Assembly: GCA_948099385.1 (NCBI GenBank)
Contig: CANUEZ040000204.1
Location: 1,860,001 to 1,924,000 of the forward strand
Length of the DNA stretch: 64,000 bases
Direction of reading: 5' to 3'
Source of the DNA: Fasciola hepatica
Lineage: Eukaryota > Platyhelminthes > Trematoda > Plagiorchiida > Fasciolidae
Shown here: positions 14,872 through 29,677 of the stretch, piece by piece
How the letters are laid out: each line of letters opens with the position of its first letter
How positions within the stretch are numbered: the first letter of the stretch is position 1
Position numbers and translations under genes: made by a program
Notes under the pieces: model-generated
Databases searched by the model: none
Told to the model about the DNA's origin: nothing
The model's input: the letters and a program-made list of their open reading frames with translations, nothing else

Positions 14872-15294
14872 CTAAGTAAAACCAAGGCATTCCCTTATGA
14901 ACAATCCACACAGATTTCTCATACAATGCAATAGAGCAGTAGCAGTGTAGATTTGTATAATATGATTCTCCATGCAGCTTGAACACTGAACTGACCATTG
15001 AAAATTATGGAAGCACTGTACAGCTGTTTGATCCGCTAAGGGAATCATGAGCATTGCACATGGACAGAGCCCACTCGGAGACACGAACAAGGGTTGGGGT
15101 GAACGAATGTCAGTCGAACACCCAAATCACAAGGCTATGCGATATGGGTCTCAACGCTTTGTTCAACATATACACTACATGATATAGCCCAATCCCCAAA
15201 TTGGCTTCGGCTTTCGCTTTCGCTTTGAACGGTAACAACCAAATTCTCGCACACCGATCCAATCCTATGTTCCATCACTTCTCTATTTATGGGC

Positions 15295-17832
15295 CTAAGT
15301 AAAACCAATGCATTCCCTTATGAACAATCCACACAGATTGCTCATACAATGCAATAGAGCAGTAGCAGAGTAGATTTGTATAATATGATTCTCCATGCAG
15401 CTTGAACACTGAACTGACCATTGAAAATTATGGAAGCACTGTACAGCTGTTTGATCCGCTAAGGGAATCATGAGCATTGCACATGGACAGAGCCCACTCG
15501 GAGACACGAACAAGGGTTGGGGTGAACGAATGTCAGTCGAACACCCAAACCACAAGGCTATGCGATATGGGTCTCAACGCTTTGTTCAACATATACACTA
15601 CATGATATAGCCCAATCCCCAAATTGGCTTCGGCTTTCGCTTTCGCTTTGAACGGTAACAACCAAATTCTCGCACACCGATCCAATCCTATGTTCCATCA
15701 CTTCTCTATTTATGGGCCTAAGTAAAACCAAGGCATTCCCTTATGAACAATCCACACAGATTGCTCATACAATGCAATAGAGCAGTAGCAGAGTAGATTT
15801 GTATAATATGATTCTCCATGCAGCTTGACCACGAAACTGACCATTGAAAATTATGGAAGCACTGTACAGCTGTTTGATCCGCTAAGGGAATCATGAGCAT
15901 TGCACATGGACAGAGCCCACTCGGAGACACGAACAAGGGTTGGGGTGAACGATTGTCAGTCGAACACCCAAACCACAAGGCTATCCGATATGGGTCTGAA
16001 CGCTTTGTTCAACATATACACTACATGATATAGCACAATCTCCAAATTGGCTTCGGCTTTCGCTTTCGCTTTGAACGGTAACAACCAAATTCTCGCACAC
16101 TGATCCAATCCTATGTTCCATCACTTCTCTATTTATGGGCCTAAGTAAAACCAAGGCATTCCCTTATGAACAATCCACACAGATTGCTCATACAATGCAA
16201 TAGAGCAGTAGCAGAGTAGATTTGTATAATATGATTCACCATGCAGCTTGAACATTGAACTGACCATTGAAAATTATGGAAGCACTGTACAGCTGTTTGA
16301 TCCGCTAAGAGAATCATGAGCATTGCACATGGACAGAGCCCACTCGGAGACACGAACAAGGGTTGGGGTGAACGATTGTCAGTCGAACACCCAAATCACC
16401 AGGCTATCCGATATGGGTCTGAACGCTTTGTTCAACATATACACTACATGATATAGCCCAATCCCCAAATTGGCTTCGGCTTTCGCTTTCGCTTTGAACG
16501 GTAACAACCAAATTCTCGCACACCGATCCAATCCTATGTTCCATCACTTCTCTATTTATGGGCCTAAGTAAAACCAATGCATTCCCTTATGAACAATCCA
16601 CACAGATTGCTCATACAATGCAATAGAGCAGTAGCAGAGTAGATTTGTATAATATGATTCTCCATGCAGCTTGAACACTGAACTGACCATTGAAAATTAT
16701 GGAAGCACTGTACAGCTGTTTGATCCGCTAAGGGAATCATGAGCATTGCACATGGACAGAGCCCACTCGGAGACACGAACAAGGGTTGGGGTGAACGAAT
16801 GTCAGTCGAACACCCAAACCACAAGGCTATGCGATATGGGTCTCAACGCTTTGTTCAACATATACACTACATGATATAGCCCAATCCCCAAATTGGCTTC
16901 GGCTTTCGCTTTCGCTTTGAACGGTAACAACCAAATTCTCGCACACCGATCCAATCCTATGTTCCATCACTTCTCTATTTATGGGCCTAAGTAAAACCAA
17001 TGCATTCCATTATGAACAATCCACACAGATTGCTCATACAATGCAATAGAGCAGTAGCAGAGTAGATTTGTATAATATGATTCTCCATGCAGCTTGACCA
17101 CGAAACTGACCATTGAAAATGATGGAAGCACTGTACAGCTGTTTGATCCGCTAAGGGAATCATGAGCATTGCACATGGACAGAGCCCACTCGGAGACACG
17201 AACAAGGGTTGGGGTGAACGAATGTCAGTCGAACACCCAAACCACAAGGCTATCCGATATGGGTCTGAACGCTTTGTTCGACATATACACTACATGATAT
17301 AGCACAATCCCCAAATTGGCTTCGGCTTTCGCTTTCGCTTTCAACGGTAACAACCAAATTCTCGCACACCGATCCAATCCTATGTTCCATCACTTCTCTA
17401 TTTATGGGCCTAAGTAAAACCAAGGCATTCCCTTATGAACAATCCACACAGATTGCTCATACAATGCAATAGAGCAGTAGCAGAGTAGATTTGTATAATA
17501 TGATTCACCATGCAGCTTGAACATTGAACTGACCATTGAAAATTATGGAAGCACTGTACAGCTGTTTGATCCGCTAAGAGAATCATGAGCATTGCACATG
17601 GACAGAGCCCACTCGGAGACACGAACAAGGGTTGGGGTGAACGATTGTCAGTCGAACACCCAAATCACCAGGCTATCCCATATGGGTCTGAACGCTTTGT
17701 TCAACATATACACTACATGATATAGCACAATCCCCAAATCGCCTTCGGCTTTCGCTTTCGCTTTGAACGGTAACAACCAAATTCTCGCACACCGATCCAA
17801 TCCTATGTTCCATCACTTCTCTATTTATGGGC
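15295..17832 (+). repeat. Trimeric higher-order repeat (1269 bp), two copies
   Basis: Monomers 15295, 15718 and 16141 correspond to 16564, 16987 and 17410. Shared marks are CTATGCGATATGGG with AGCCCAATCC (15295 and 16564), a CACGAAAC centre (15718 and 16987), and ATTCACCATG with AATCACCAGG (16141 and 17410). The second members differ at GATTGTCAG, GATGATGG-type bases and CTTTCAACGG, so this pair is older or partly converted. The preceding monomer at 14872 also has CTATGCGAT and AGCCCAATCC. Confidence 0.87.
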
Positions 17833-18255
17833 CTAAGTAAAACCAATGCATTCCCTTATGAACAATCCACACAGATTGCTCATACAATGCAATAGAGCAG
17901 TAGCAGAGTAGATTTGTATAATATGATTCTCCATGCAGCTTGAACACTGAACTGACCATTGAAAATTATGGAAGCACTGTACAGCTGTTTGATCCGCTAA
18001 TGGAATCTTGAGCGTTGCACATGGACAGAGCCCAATCGGAGACACGAACAAGGGTTGGGGTGAACGAATGTCAGTCGAACACCCAAATCACAAGGCTATC
18101 CGATATGGGTCTGAACGCTTTGTTCAACATATACACTACATGATATAGCACAATCCCCAAATCGCCTTCGGCTTTCGCTTTCGCTTTGAACGGTAACAAC
18201 CAAATTCTCGCACACCGATCCAATCCTATGTTCCATCACTTCTCTATTTATGGGC

Positions 18256-21200
18256 CTAAGTAAAACCAATGCATGCTTTTAAGAAAGATCCACACAGATT
18301 GGTCATACAATGCAATAGAGCAGTAGCAGAGTAGATTTGTATAATATGATTCTCCATGCAGCTTGAACACTGAACTGACCATTGAAAATTATGGAAGCAC
18401 TGTACAGCTGTTTGATCCGCTAAGAGAATGATGAGCATTGCACATGGACAGAACCCACTCGGAGACACGAACAAGGGTTGGGGTGAACGAATGTCAGTCG
18501 AAAACCCAAACCACAAGGCTATCCGATATGGGTCTCAACGCTTTGTTCAACATATACACTACATGATATAGCACAATCCCCAAATCGCCTTCGGCTTTCG
18601 CTTTCGCTTTGAACGGTAACAACCAAATTCTCGCACACCGATCCAATCCTATGTTCCATCACTTCTCTATTTATGGGCCTAAGTAAAACCAAGGCATTCC
18701 CTTATGAACAATCCACACAGATTGCTCATACAATGCAATAGAGCAGTAGCAGAGTCGATTTGTATAATATGATTCTCCATGCAGCTTGAACACTGAACTG
18801 ACCATTGAAAATTATGGAAGCACTGTACAGCTGTTTGATCCGCTAAGGAAATTATGAGCATTGCACATGGACAGATCCCATACGGGGACACGAACAAGGG
18901 TTGGGGTGAACGAATGTCAGTCGAAAACCCAAACCACAAGGCTATCCGATATGGGTCTCAACGATTTGTTCAACATATACGCTACTTGATATAGCACAAT
19001 CCCCAAATCGCCTTCGGCTTTCGCTTTCGCTTTGAACGGTAACAACCAAATTCTCGCACACCGATCCAATCCTATGTTCCATCACTTCTCTATTTATGGG
19101 CCTAAGTAAAACCAATGCATTCCCTTATGAACAATCCACACAGATTGCTCATACAATGCAATAGAGCAGTAGCAGAGTAGATTTGTATAATATGATTCTC
19201 CATGCAGCTAAAAAACTGAACTGACCATTGGAAATTATGGAAGCACTGTACAGCTGTTTGATCCGCTAAGGGAATCATGAGCATTGCACATGGACAGAGC
19301 CCACTCGGAGACACGAACAAGGGTTGGGGTGAACGAATGTCAGTCGAAAACCCAAACCACAAGGCTATCCCATATGGGTCTCAACGCTTTGTTCAACATA
19401 TACACTTCTTGGTATAGCACAATCCCCAAATCGCCTTCGGATTTCGATTTCGCTTTGAACGGTAACAACCAAATTCTCGCACACCGATCCAATCCTATGT
19501 TCCATCACTTCTCTATTTATGGGCCTAAGTAAAACCAAGGCATTCCATTATGAACAATCCACACAGATTGCTCACACAATGCAATAGAGCAGTAGCAGAG
19601 TACATTTGTATAATATGATTCTCCATGCAGCTTGAACACTGAACTGACCATTGAAAATTATGGAAGCACTGTACAGCTGTTTGATCCGCTAAGGGAATCA
19701 TGAGCGTTGCACATGGACAGAGCCCAATCGGAGACACGAACAAGGGTTGGGGTGAACGAATGTCAGTCGAACACCCAAATCACAAGGCTATCCGATATGG
19801 GTCTGAACGCTTTGTTCAACATATACACTACATGATATAGCACAATCCCCAAATCGCCTTCGGCTTTCGCTTTCGCTTTGAACGGTAACAACCAAATTCT
19901 CGCACACCGATCCAATCCTATGTTCCATCACTTCTCTATTTATGGGCCTAAGTAAAACCAATGCATGCTTTTAAGAAAGATCCACACAGATTGGTCATAC
20001 AATGCAATAGAGCAGTAGCAGAGTAGATTTGTATAATATGATTCTCCATGCAGCTTGAACACTGAACTGACCATTGAAAATTATGGAAGCACTGTACAGC
20101 TGTTTGATCCGCTAAGAGAATGATGAGCATTGCACATGGACAGAGCCCACTCGGAGACACGAACAAGGGTTGGGGTGAACGAATGTCAGTCGAAAACCCA
20201 AATCACAAGGCTATCCCATATGGGTCTCAACGCTTTGTTCAACATATACACTACATGATATAGCACAATCCCCAAATCGCCTTCGGCTTTCGCTTTCGCT
20301 TTGAACGGTAACAACCAAATTCTCGCACACCGATCCAATCCTATGTTCCATCACTTCTCTATTTATGGGCCTAAGTAAAACCAAGGCATTCCCTTATGAA
20401 CAATCCACACAGATTGCTCATACAATGCAATAGAGCAGTAGCAGAGTAGATTTGTATGATAAGATTCTCCATGCAGCTAAAAAACTGAACTGAACATTGG
20501 AAATTATAGAAGCACTGCACAGCTGTTTGATCCGCTAAGGGAATCATGAGCATTGCACATGGACAGATCCCATACGGGGACACGAACAAGGGTTGGGGTG
20601 AACGAATGTCAGTCGAAAACCCAAACCACAAGGCTATCCGATATGGGTCTCAACGATTTGTTCAACATATACACTACTTGATATAGCACAATCCCCAAAT
20701 CGCCTTCGGCTTTCCCTTTCGCTTTGAACGGTAACAACCAAATTCTCGCACACCGATCCAATCCTATGTTCCATCACTTCTCTATTTATGGGCCTAAGTA
20801 AAACCAAGGCATTCCCTTATGAACAATCCACACAGATTGCTCATACAATGCAATAGAGCAGTAGCAGAGTAGATTTGTATAATATGATTCTCCATGCAGC
20901 TAAAAAACTGAACTGACCATTGGAAATTATGGAAGCACTGTACAGCTGTTTGATCCGCTAAGGGAATCATGAGCATTGCACATGGACAGAGCCCACTCGG
21001 AGACACGAACAAGGGTTGGGGTGAACGAATGTCAGTCGAAAACCCAAACCACAAGGCTATCCGATATGGGTCTCAACGCTTTGTTCAACATATACACTTC
21101 TTGGTATAGCACAATCCCCAAATCGCCTTCGGATTTCGATTTCGCTTTGAACGGTAACAACCAAATTCTCGCACACCGATCCAATCCTATGTTCCATCAC

Positions 21201-21639
21201 TTCTCTATTTATGGGCCTAAGTAAAACCAAGGCATTCCCTTATGAACAATCCACACAGATTGCTCATACAATGCAATAGAGCAGTAGCAGAGTAGATTTG
21301 TATAATATGATTCTCCATGCAGCTTAAAAACTGAACTGAACATTGGAAATTATGGAAGCACTGTACAGCTGTTTGATCCGCTAAGGGAATCATGAGCATT
21401 GCACATGGACAGAGCCCACTCGGAGACACGAACAAGGGTTGGGGTGAACGAATGTCAGTCGAACACCCAAACCACAAGGCTATCCGATATGGGTCTCAAC
21501 GCTTTGTTCAACATATACACTACATGTTATAGCACAATCCCCAAATTGGCTTCGGCTTTCGCTTTCGCTTTGAACGGTAACAACCAAATTCTCGCACACC
21601 GATCCAATCCTATGTTCCATCACTTCTCTATTTATGGGC
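18256..21639 (+). repeat. Tetrameric higher-order repeat (1692 bp), two divergent copies
   Basis: Copies 18256 and 19948 share TGCATGCTTTTAAGAAAG and GAGAATGATG. Copies 18679 and 20371 share GATCCCATACGGGG and AACGATTTG. Copies 19102 and 20794 share an AAAAAACTGAAC centre, CTTCTTGGTATAGC and GGATTTCGATTTCGC. The fourth members (19525, 21217) do not match, so the unit was edited after duplication. The preceding monomer at 17833 resembles 19525 (CCCAATCGG, TCTGAACGC). Confidence 0.88.
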
Positions 21640-24600
21640 CTAAGTAAAACCAATGCATTCCCTTATGAACAATCCACACAGATTGCTCATACAATGCAAT
21701 AGAGCAGTAGCAGAGTAGATTTGTATAATATGATTCTCCATGCAGCTTGACCACGGAACTGACCATTGAAAATTATGGAAGCACTGTACAGCTGTTTGAT
21801 CCGCTAAGGGAATCATGAGCGTTGCACATGGACAGAGCCCACTCGGAGACACGAACAAGGGTTTGGGTGAACGAATGTCAGTCAAACACCCAAACCACAA
21901 GGCTATCCCATATGGGTCTCAACGATTTGTTCAACATATACACTACATGATATTGCACAATCCCCAAATCGCCTTCGGCTTCCGCTTTCGCTTTGGACGG
22001 TAACAACCAAATTCTCGCACACCAATCCAATCCTATGTTCCATCACTTCTCTATTTATGGGCCTAAGTAAAACCAAGGCATTCCCTTATGAACAATCCAC
22101 ACAGATTGCTCATACAATGCAACAGAGCAGTAGCAGAGTAGATTTGTATAATATGATTCTCCATGCAGCTAAAAAACTGAACTGAACATTGGAAATTATG
22201 GAAGCACTGTACAGCTGTTTGAACCGCTAAGAGAATCATGAGCATTGCACATGGACAGAGCCCACTCGGAGACACGAACAAGGGTTGGGGTGAACGAATG
22301 TCAGTCGAAAACCCAAACCACAAGGCTATCCCATATGGGTCTCAACGCTTTGTTCAACATATAAACTTCTTGGTATAGCACAATCCCCAAATCGCCTTCG
22401 GATTTCGATTTCGCTTTGAACGGTAACAACCAAATTCTCGCACACCGATCCAATCCTATGTTCCATCACTTCTCTATTTATGGGCCTAAGTAAAACCAAG
22501 GCATTCCCTTATGAACAATCCACACAGATTGCTCATACAATGCAATAGAGCAGTAGCAGAGTAGATTTGTATAATATGATTCTCCATGCAGCTTAAAAAC
22601 TGAACTGACCATTGGAAATTATGGAAGCACTGTACAGCTGTTTGATCCGCTAAGGGAATCATGAGCATTGCACATGGACAGAGCCCACTCGGAGACACGA
22701 ACAAGGGTTGGGGTGAACGAATGTCAGTCGAACACCCAAACCACAAGGCTATCCGATATGGGTCTCAACGCTTTGTTCTACATATACACTACATGTTATA
22801 GCACAATCCCCAAATTGGCTTGGGCTTTTGCTTTCGCTTTGAACGGTAACAACCAAATTCTCGCACACCGATCCAATCCTATGTTCCATCACTTCTCTAT
22901 TTATGGGCCTAAGTAAAACCAAGGCATTCCCTTATGAACAATCCACACAGATTGCTCATACAATGCAATAGAGCAGTAGCAGAGTAGATTTGTATAATAT
23001 GATTCTCCATGCAGCTTGAACACTAAACTGACCATTGAAAATTATGGAAGCACTGTACAGCTGTTTGATCCGCTAAGGGAATCATGAGCATTGCACATGG
23101 ACAGAGCCCACTCGGAGACACGAACAAGGGTTGGGGTGAACGAATGTCAGTCGAACACCCAAACCACAAGGCTATCCGATATGGGTCTCAACGCTTTGTT
23201 CAACATATACACTACATGTTATAGCACAATCCCCAAATCGCCTTCGGCTTTTGCTTTCGCTTTGAACGGTAACAACCAAATTCTCGCACACCGATCCAAT
23301 CCTATGTTCCATCACTTCTCTATTTATGGGCCTAAGTAAAACCAATGCATTCCCTTATGAACAATCCACACAGATTGCTCATACAATGCAATAGAGCAGT
23401 AGCAGTGTAGATTTGTATAATATGATTCTCCATGCAGCTTGACCACGGAACTGACCTTTGAAAATTATGGAAGCACTGTACAGCTGTTTGATCCGCTAAG
23501 GGAATCATGAGCATTGCACATGGACAGAACCCACTCGGAGACACGAACAAGGGTTGGGGTGAACGAATGTCAGTCGAAAACCCAAACCACAAGGCTATCC
23601 CATATGGGTCTCAACGCTTTGTTCAACATATACACTACATGATATTGCACAATCCCCAAATCGCCTTCGGCTTCCGCTTTCGCTTTGGACGGTAACAACC
23701 AAATTCTCGCACACCAATCCAATCCTATGTTCCATCACTTCTCTATTTATGGGCCTAAGTAAAACCAAGGCATTCCCTTATGAACAATCCGCACAGATTG
23801 CTCATACAATGCAATAGAGCAGTAGCAGAGTAGGTTTGTATAATATGATTCTCCATGCAGCTTGACCACGGAACTGACCATTGAAAATTATGGAAGCACT
23901 GTACAGCTGTTTGATCCGCTAAGGGAATCATGAGCGTTGCACATGGACAGAGCCCACTCGGAGACACGAACAAGGGTTGGGGTGAACGAATGTCAGTCGA
24001 ACACCCAAACCACAAGGCTATCCCATATGGGTCTGAACGCTTTGTTCAACATATACACTACATGATATAGCACAATCCCCAAATCGCCTTCGGCTTTCGC
24101 TTTCGCTTTGAACGGTAACAACCAAATTCTCGCACACCAATCCAATCCTATGTTCCATCACTTCTCTATTTATGGGCCTAAGTAAAACCAATGCATTCCC
24201 TTATGAACAATCCACACAGATTGCTCATACAATGCAATAGAGCAGTAGCAGAGTAGATTTGTATAATATGATTCTCCATGCAGTATGACCTCGGTAGTGA
24301 CCATTGAAAATGATGGAAGCACTGTACAGCTGTTTGATCCGCTAAGGGAATCATGAGCATTGCACATGGACAGAGCCCACTCGGAGACACGAACAAGGGT
24401 TGGGGTGAACGAATGTCAGTCGAACACCCAAACCACAAGGCTATCCCATATGGGTCTGAAAGCTTTGTTCAACTTATACACTTCTTGGTATAGCACAATC
24501 CCCAAATTGGCTTCGGCTTTCGCTTTCGCTTTGAACGGTAACAACCAAATTCTCGCACACCGATCCAATCCTATGTTCCATCACTTCTCTATTTATGGGC

Positions 24601-27600
24601 CTAAGTAAAACCAATGCATTCCATTATGAACAATCCACACAGATTGCTCATACAATGCAATAGAGCAGTAGCAGAGTAGATTTGTATAATATGATTCTCC
24701 ATGCAGCTTGACCACGGTAGTGACCATTGAAAATTATGGAAGCACTGTACAGCTGTTTGATCCGCTAAGGGAATCATGAGCGTTGCACATGGACAGAGCC
24801 CACTCGGAGACACGAACAAGGGTTGGGGTGAACGAATGTCAGTCGAAAACCCAAACCACAAGGCTATCCGATATGGGTCTCAACGCTTTGTTCAACATAT
24901 ACACTACATGATATAGCACAATCCCCAAATCGCCTTCGGCTTTCGCTTTCGCTTTGAACGGTAACAACCAAATTCTCGCACACCGATCCAATCCTATGTT
25001 CCATCACTTCTCTATTTATGGGCCTAAGTAAAACCAAGGCATTCCCTTATGAACAATCCACACAGATTGCTCATACAATGCAATAGAGCAGTAGCAGAGT
25101 AGATTTGTATAATATGATTCACCATGCAGCTTGAACATTGAACTGACCATTGAAAATTATGGAAGCACTGTACAGCTGTTTGATCCGCTAAGGGAATCAT
25201 GAGCATTGCACATGGACAGAGCCCACTCGGAGACACGAACAAGGGTTGGGGTGAACGAATGTCAGTCGAACACCCAAACCACGAGGCTATCCCATATGGG
25301 TCTGAACGCTTTGTTCAACATATACACTACATGATATAGCACAATCCCCAAATCGCCTTCGGCTTTCGCTTTCGCTTTGAACGGTAACAACCAAATTCTC
25401 GCACACCGATCCAATCCTATGTTCCATCACTTCTCTATTTATGGGCCTAAGTAAAACCAATGCATTCCCTTATGAACAATCCGCACAGATTGCTCATACA
25501 ATGCAATAGAGCAGTAGCAGAGTAGATTTGTATAATATGATTCTCCATGCAGCTTGACCACGAAAATGACCATTGAAAATTATGGAAGCACTGTACAGCT
25601 GTTTGATCCGCTAAGGGAATCATGAGCGTTGCACATGGACAGAGCCCACTCGGAGACACGAACAAGTGTTGGGGTGAACGAATGTCAGTCGAACACCCAA
25701 ACCACAAGGCTATCCGATATGGGTCTGAACGCTTTGTTCAACATATACACTACATGATATAGCACAATCCCCAAATTGGCTTCGGCTTTCGCTTTCGCTT
25801 TGGACGGTAACAACCAAATTATCGCACACCGATCCAATCCTATGTTCCATCACTTCTCTATTTATGGGCCTAAGTAAAACCAAGGCATTCCCTTATGAAC
25901 AATCCACACAGATTGTTCATACAATGCAATAGAGCAGTAGCAGAGTAGATTTGTATAATATGATTCACCATGCAGCTTGAACACTGAACTGACCATTGAA
26001 AAATTATGGAAGCACTGTACAGCTGTTTGATCCGCTAAGAGAATGATGAGCATTGCACATGGACAGAACCCACTCGGAGACACGAACAAGGGTTGGGGTG
26101 AACGAATGTCAGTCGAACACCCAAACCACAAGGCTATCCGATATGGGTCTCAACGCTTTGTTCAACATATACACTACATGATATAGCACAATCCCGAAAT
26201 CGCCTTCGGCTTTCGCTTTCGCTTTGAACGGTAACAACCAAATTCTCGCACACCGATCCAATCCTATGTTCCATCACTTCTCTATTTATGGGCCTAAGTA
26301 AAACCAATGCATTCCCTTATGAACAATCCACACAGATTGCTCATACAATGCAATAGAGCAGTAGCAGAGTAGATTTGTATAATATGATTCTCCATGCAGC
26401 TTGAACACTGAACTGAACATTGAAAATTATGGAAGCACTGTACAGTTGTTTGATCCGCTAAGGGAATCATGAGCATTGCACATGGACAGAGCCCACTCGG
26501 AGACACGAACAAGGGTTGGGGTGAACGAATGTCAGTCGAACACCCAAACCACAAGGCTATCCCATATGGGTCTCAAAGCTTTGTTCAACATATACAGTAC
26601 ATGTTATAGCACAATCCCCAAATTGGCTTCGGCTTTCGCTTTCGCTTTGAACGGTAACAACCAAATTCTCGCACACCGATCCAATCCCATGTTCCATCAC
26701 TTCTCTATTTATGGACCTAAGTAAAACCAAGGCATTCCCTTATGAAAAATCCACACAGATTGCTCATACAATGCAATAGAGCAGTAGCAGAGTAGATTTG
26801 TATAACATGATTCTCCATGCAGCTTGACCACGGAACTGACCATTGAAAATTATGGAAGCACTGTACAGCTGTTTGATCCGCTAAGAGAATCATGAGCGTT
26901 GCACATGGACAGAGCCCACTCGGAGACACGAACAAGGGTTGGGGTGAACGAATGTCAGTCGAACACCCAAATCACAAGGCTATCCCATATGGGTCTCAAC
27001 GCTTTGTTCAACATATACGCTTCTTGGTATAGCACAATCCCCAAATCGCCTTCGGCTTTCGCTTTCGCTTTGAACGGTAACAACCAAATTCTCGCACACC
27101 GATCCAATCCTATGTTCCATCACTTCTCTATTTATGGGCCTAAGTAAAACCGAGGCATTCCCTTATGAACAATCCACACAGATTGCTCATACAATGCAAT
27201 CGAGCAGTAGCCGAGTAGATTTATATAATATGATTCTCCATGCAGCCTACAAACTGAACTGAACATTGGAAATTATGGAAGCACTGTACAGCTGTTTGAT
27301 CCGCTAAGGGAATCATGAGCATTGCACATGGACAGAGCCCACTCGGAGACACGAACAAGGGTTGGGGTGAACGAATGTCAGTCGAAAACCCAAACCACAA
27401 GGCTATCCCATATGGGTCTCAACGCTTTGTTCAACATATACAATACATGATATAGCACAATCACCAAATCGCCTTCGGCTTTCGCTTTCGCTTTGAACGG
27501 TAACAACCAAATTCTCGCACACCGATCCAATCCTATGTTCCATCACTTCTCTATTTATGGGCCTAAGTAAAACCAATGCATTCCCTTATGAACAATCCGC

Positions 27601-28831
27601 ACAGATTGCTCATACAATGCAATAGAGCAGTAGCAGAGTAAATTTGTATAATATGATTCTCCATGCAGCTTGACCACGGAACTGACCTTTGAAAATTATG
27701 GAAGCACTGTACAGCTGTTTGATCCGCTAAGGGAATCATGAGCATTGCACATGGACAGAGCCCACTCGGAGACACGAACAAGGGTTGGGGTGAACGAATG
27801 TCAGTCGAACACCCAAACCACAAGGCTATCCCATATGGGTCTCAACGCTTTGTTCAACATATACACTACATGATATAGCACAATCCCCAAATTGGCTTCG
27901 GCTTTCGCTTTCGCTTTGAACGGTAACAACCAAATTCTCGCACACCGATCCAATCCTATGTTCCATCACTTCTCTATTTATGGGCCTAAGAAAAACCAAG
28001 GCATTCCCTTATGAACAATCCACACAGATTGCTCATACAATGCAATAGAGCAGTAGCAGAGTAGATTTATATAATATGATTCTCCATGCAGCTTGAACAC
28101 TGAACTGAACATGGGAAATTATGGAAGCACTGTACAGCTGTTTGATCCGCTAAGGGAATCATGAGCATTGCACATGGACAGAGCCCACTCGGAGACACGA
28201 ACAAGGGTTGGGGTGAACGAATGTTAGTCGAACACCCAAACCACAAGGCTATCCGATATGGGTCTCAACGCTTTGTTCAACATATACACTACTTGGTATA
28301 GCACAATCCCCAAATTGGCTTCGGCTTTCGCTTTCGCTTTGAACGGTAACAACCAAATTCTCGCACACCGATCCAATCCTATGTTCCATCACTTCTCTAT
28401 TTATGGGCCTAAGTAAAACCAATGCATTCTTTTATGAAAAATCCACACAGATTGGTCATACAATGCAATAGAGCAGTAGCAGAGTAGATTTGTATAATAT
28501 GATTCTCCATGCAGTATGACCTAGGTAGTGACCATTGAAAATGATGGAAGCACTGTACAGCTGTTTGATCCGCTAAGAGAATCATGAGCGTTGCACATGG
28601 ACAGAGCCCACTCGGAGACACGAACAAGGGTTGGGGTGAACGAATGTCAGTCGAACACCCAAATCACAAGGCTATCCCATATGGGTCTCAACGCTTTGTT
28701 CAACATATACACTACATGATATAGCACAATCCCCAAATTGGCTTCGGCTTTCGCTTTCGCTTTGAACGGTAACAACCAAATTCTCGCACACCGATCCAAT
28801 CTTATGTTCCATCACTTCTCCATTTATGGGC
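21640..28831 (+). repeat. Seventeen monomers with interleaved 3- and 4-unit relationships
   Basis: Copies 21640 and 23332 (1692 bp apart) share CTTCCGCTTTCGC, TTGGACGG and CACCAATCC. Copy 22486 resembles 21217 (1269 bp apart) by a TTAAAAACTG centre and CATGTTATAGC. Copy 22063 repeats GGATTTCGATTTCGC of 20794. Overlapping 3- and 4-unit relationships suggest successive exchanges out of register. Copies at 24178 and 28409 share a GCAGTATGACCT centre. To the right of 24601 the types become heterogeneous. No gene is seen. Confidence 0.83.
25999..26003 (+). other. One-base insertion in A run
   Basis: TTGAAAAATT replaces TTGAAAATT, so the monomer at 25870 is 424 bp. The same change recurs near 56455, probably independently because it sits in a homopolymer. 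Confidence 0.95.
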
Positions 28832-29677
28832 CTAAGTAAAACCAATGCATTCCCTTATGAACAATCCACACAGATTGCTCATACAATGCAATAGAGCAGT
28901 AGCAGAGTAGATTTGTATAATATGATTCTCCATGCAGCTTGAACACTGAACTGAACATTGGAAATTATGGAAGCACTGTACAGCTGTTTGATCCGCTAAG
29001 GGAATCATGAGCATTGCACATGGACAGAGCCCACTCGGAGACACGAACAAGGGTTGGGGTGAACGAATGTCAGTCGAACACCCAAATCACAAGGCTATCC
29101 CATATGGGTCTCAACGCTTTGATCAACATATACAATACATGATATAGCACAATCCCCAAATCGCCTTCGGCTTTCGCTTTAGCTTTGAACGGTAACAACC
29201 AAATTCTCGCACACCGATCCAATCTTATGTTCCATCACTTCTCTATTTATGGGCCTAAGTAAAACCAATGCATTCCCTTATGAACAATCCACACAGATTG
29301 CTCATACAATGCAATAGAGCAGTAGCAGAGTAGATTTGTATAATATGATTCTCCATGCAGCTTGAACACTGAACTGAACATTGGAAATTATGGAAGCACT
29401 GTACAGCTGTTTGATCCGCTAAGGGAATCATGAGCATTGCACATGGACAGAGCCCACTCGGAGACACGAACAAGGGTTGGGGTGAACGAATGTCAGTCGA
29501 ACACCCAAATCACAAGGCTATCCCATATGGGTCTCAACGCTTTGATCAACATATACAATACATGATATAGCACAATCCCCAAATCGCCTTCGGCTTTCGC
29601 TTTCGCTTTGAACGGTAACAACCAAATTCTCGCACACCGATCCAATCCTATGTTCCATCACTTCTCTATTTATGGGC
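28832..29677 (+). repeat. Adjacent single-monomer duplication
   Basis: The monomers at 28832 and 29255 are near-identical neighbours. Both have AACATTGG, GATCAACATATACAATAC and the same dyad, and each follows an AATCTTATG tail. They differ at TTAGCTTTG against TTCGCTTTG and in the final tail. Confidence 0.85.
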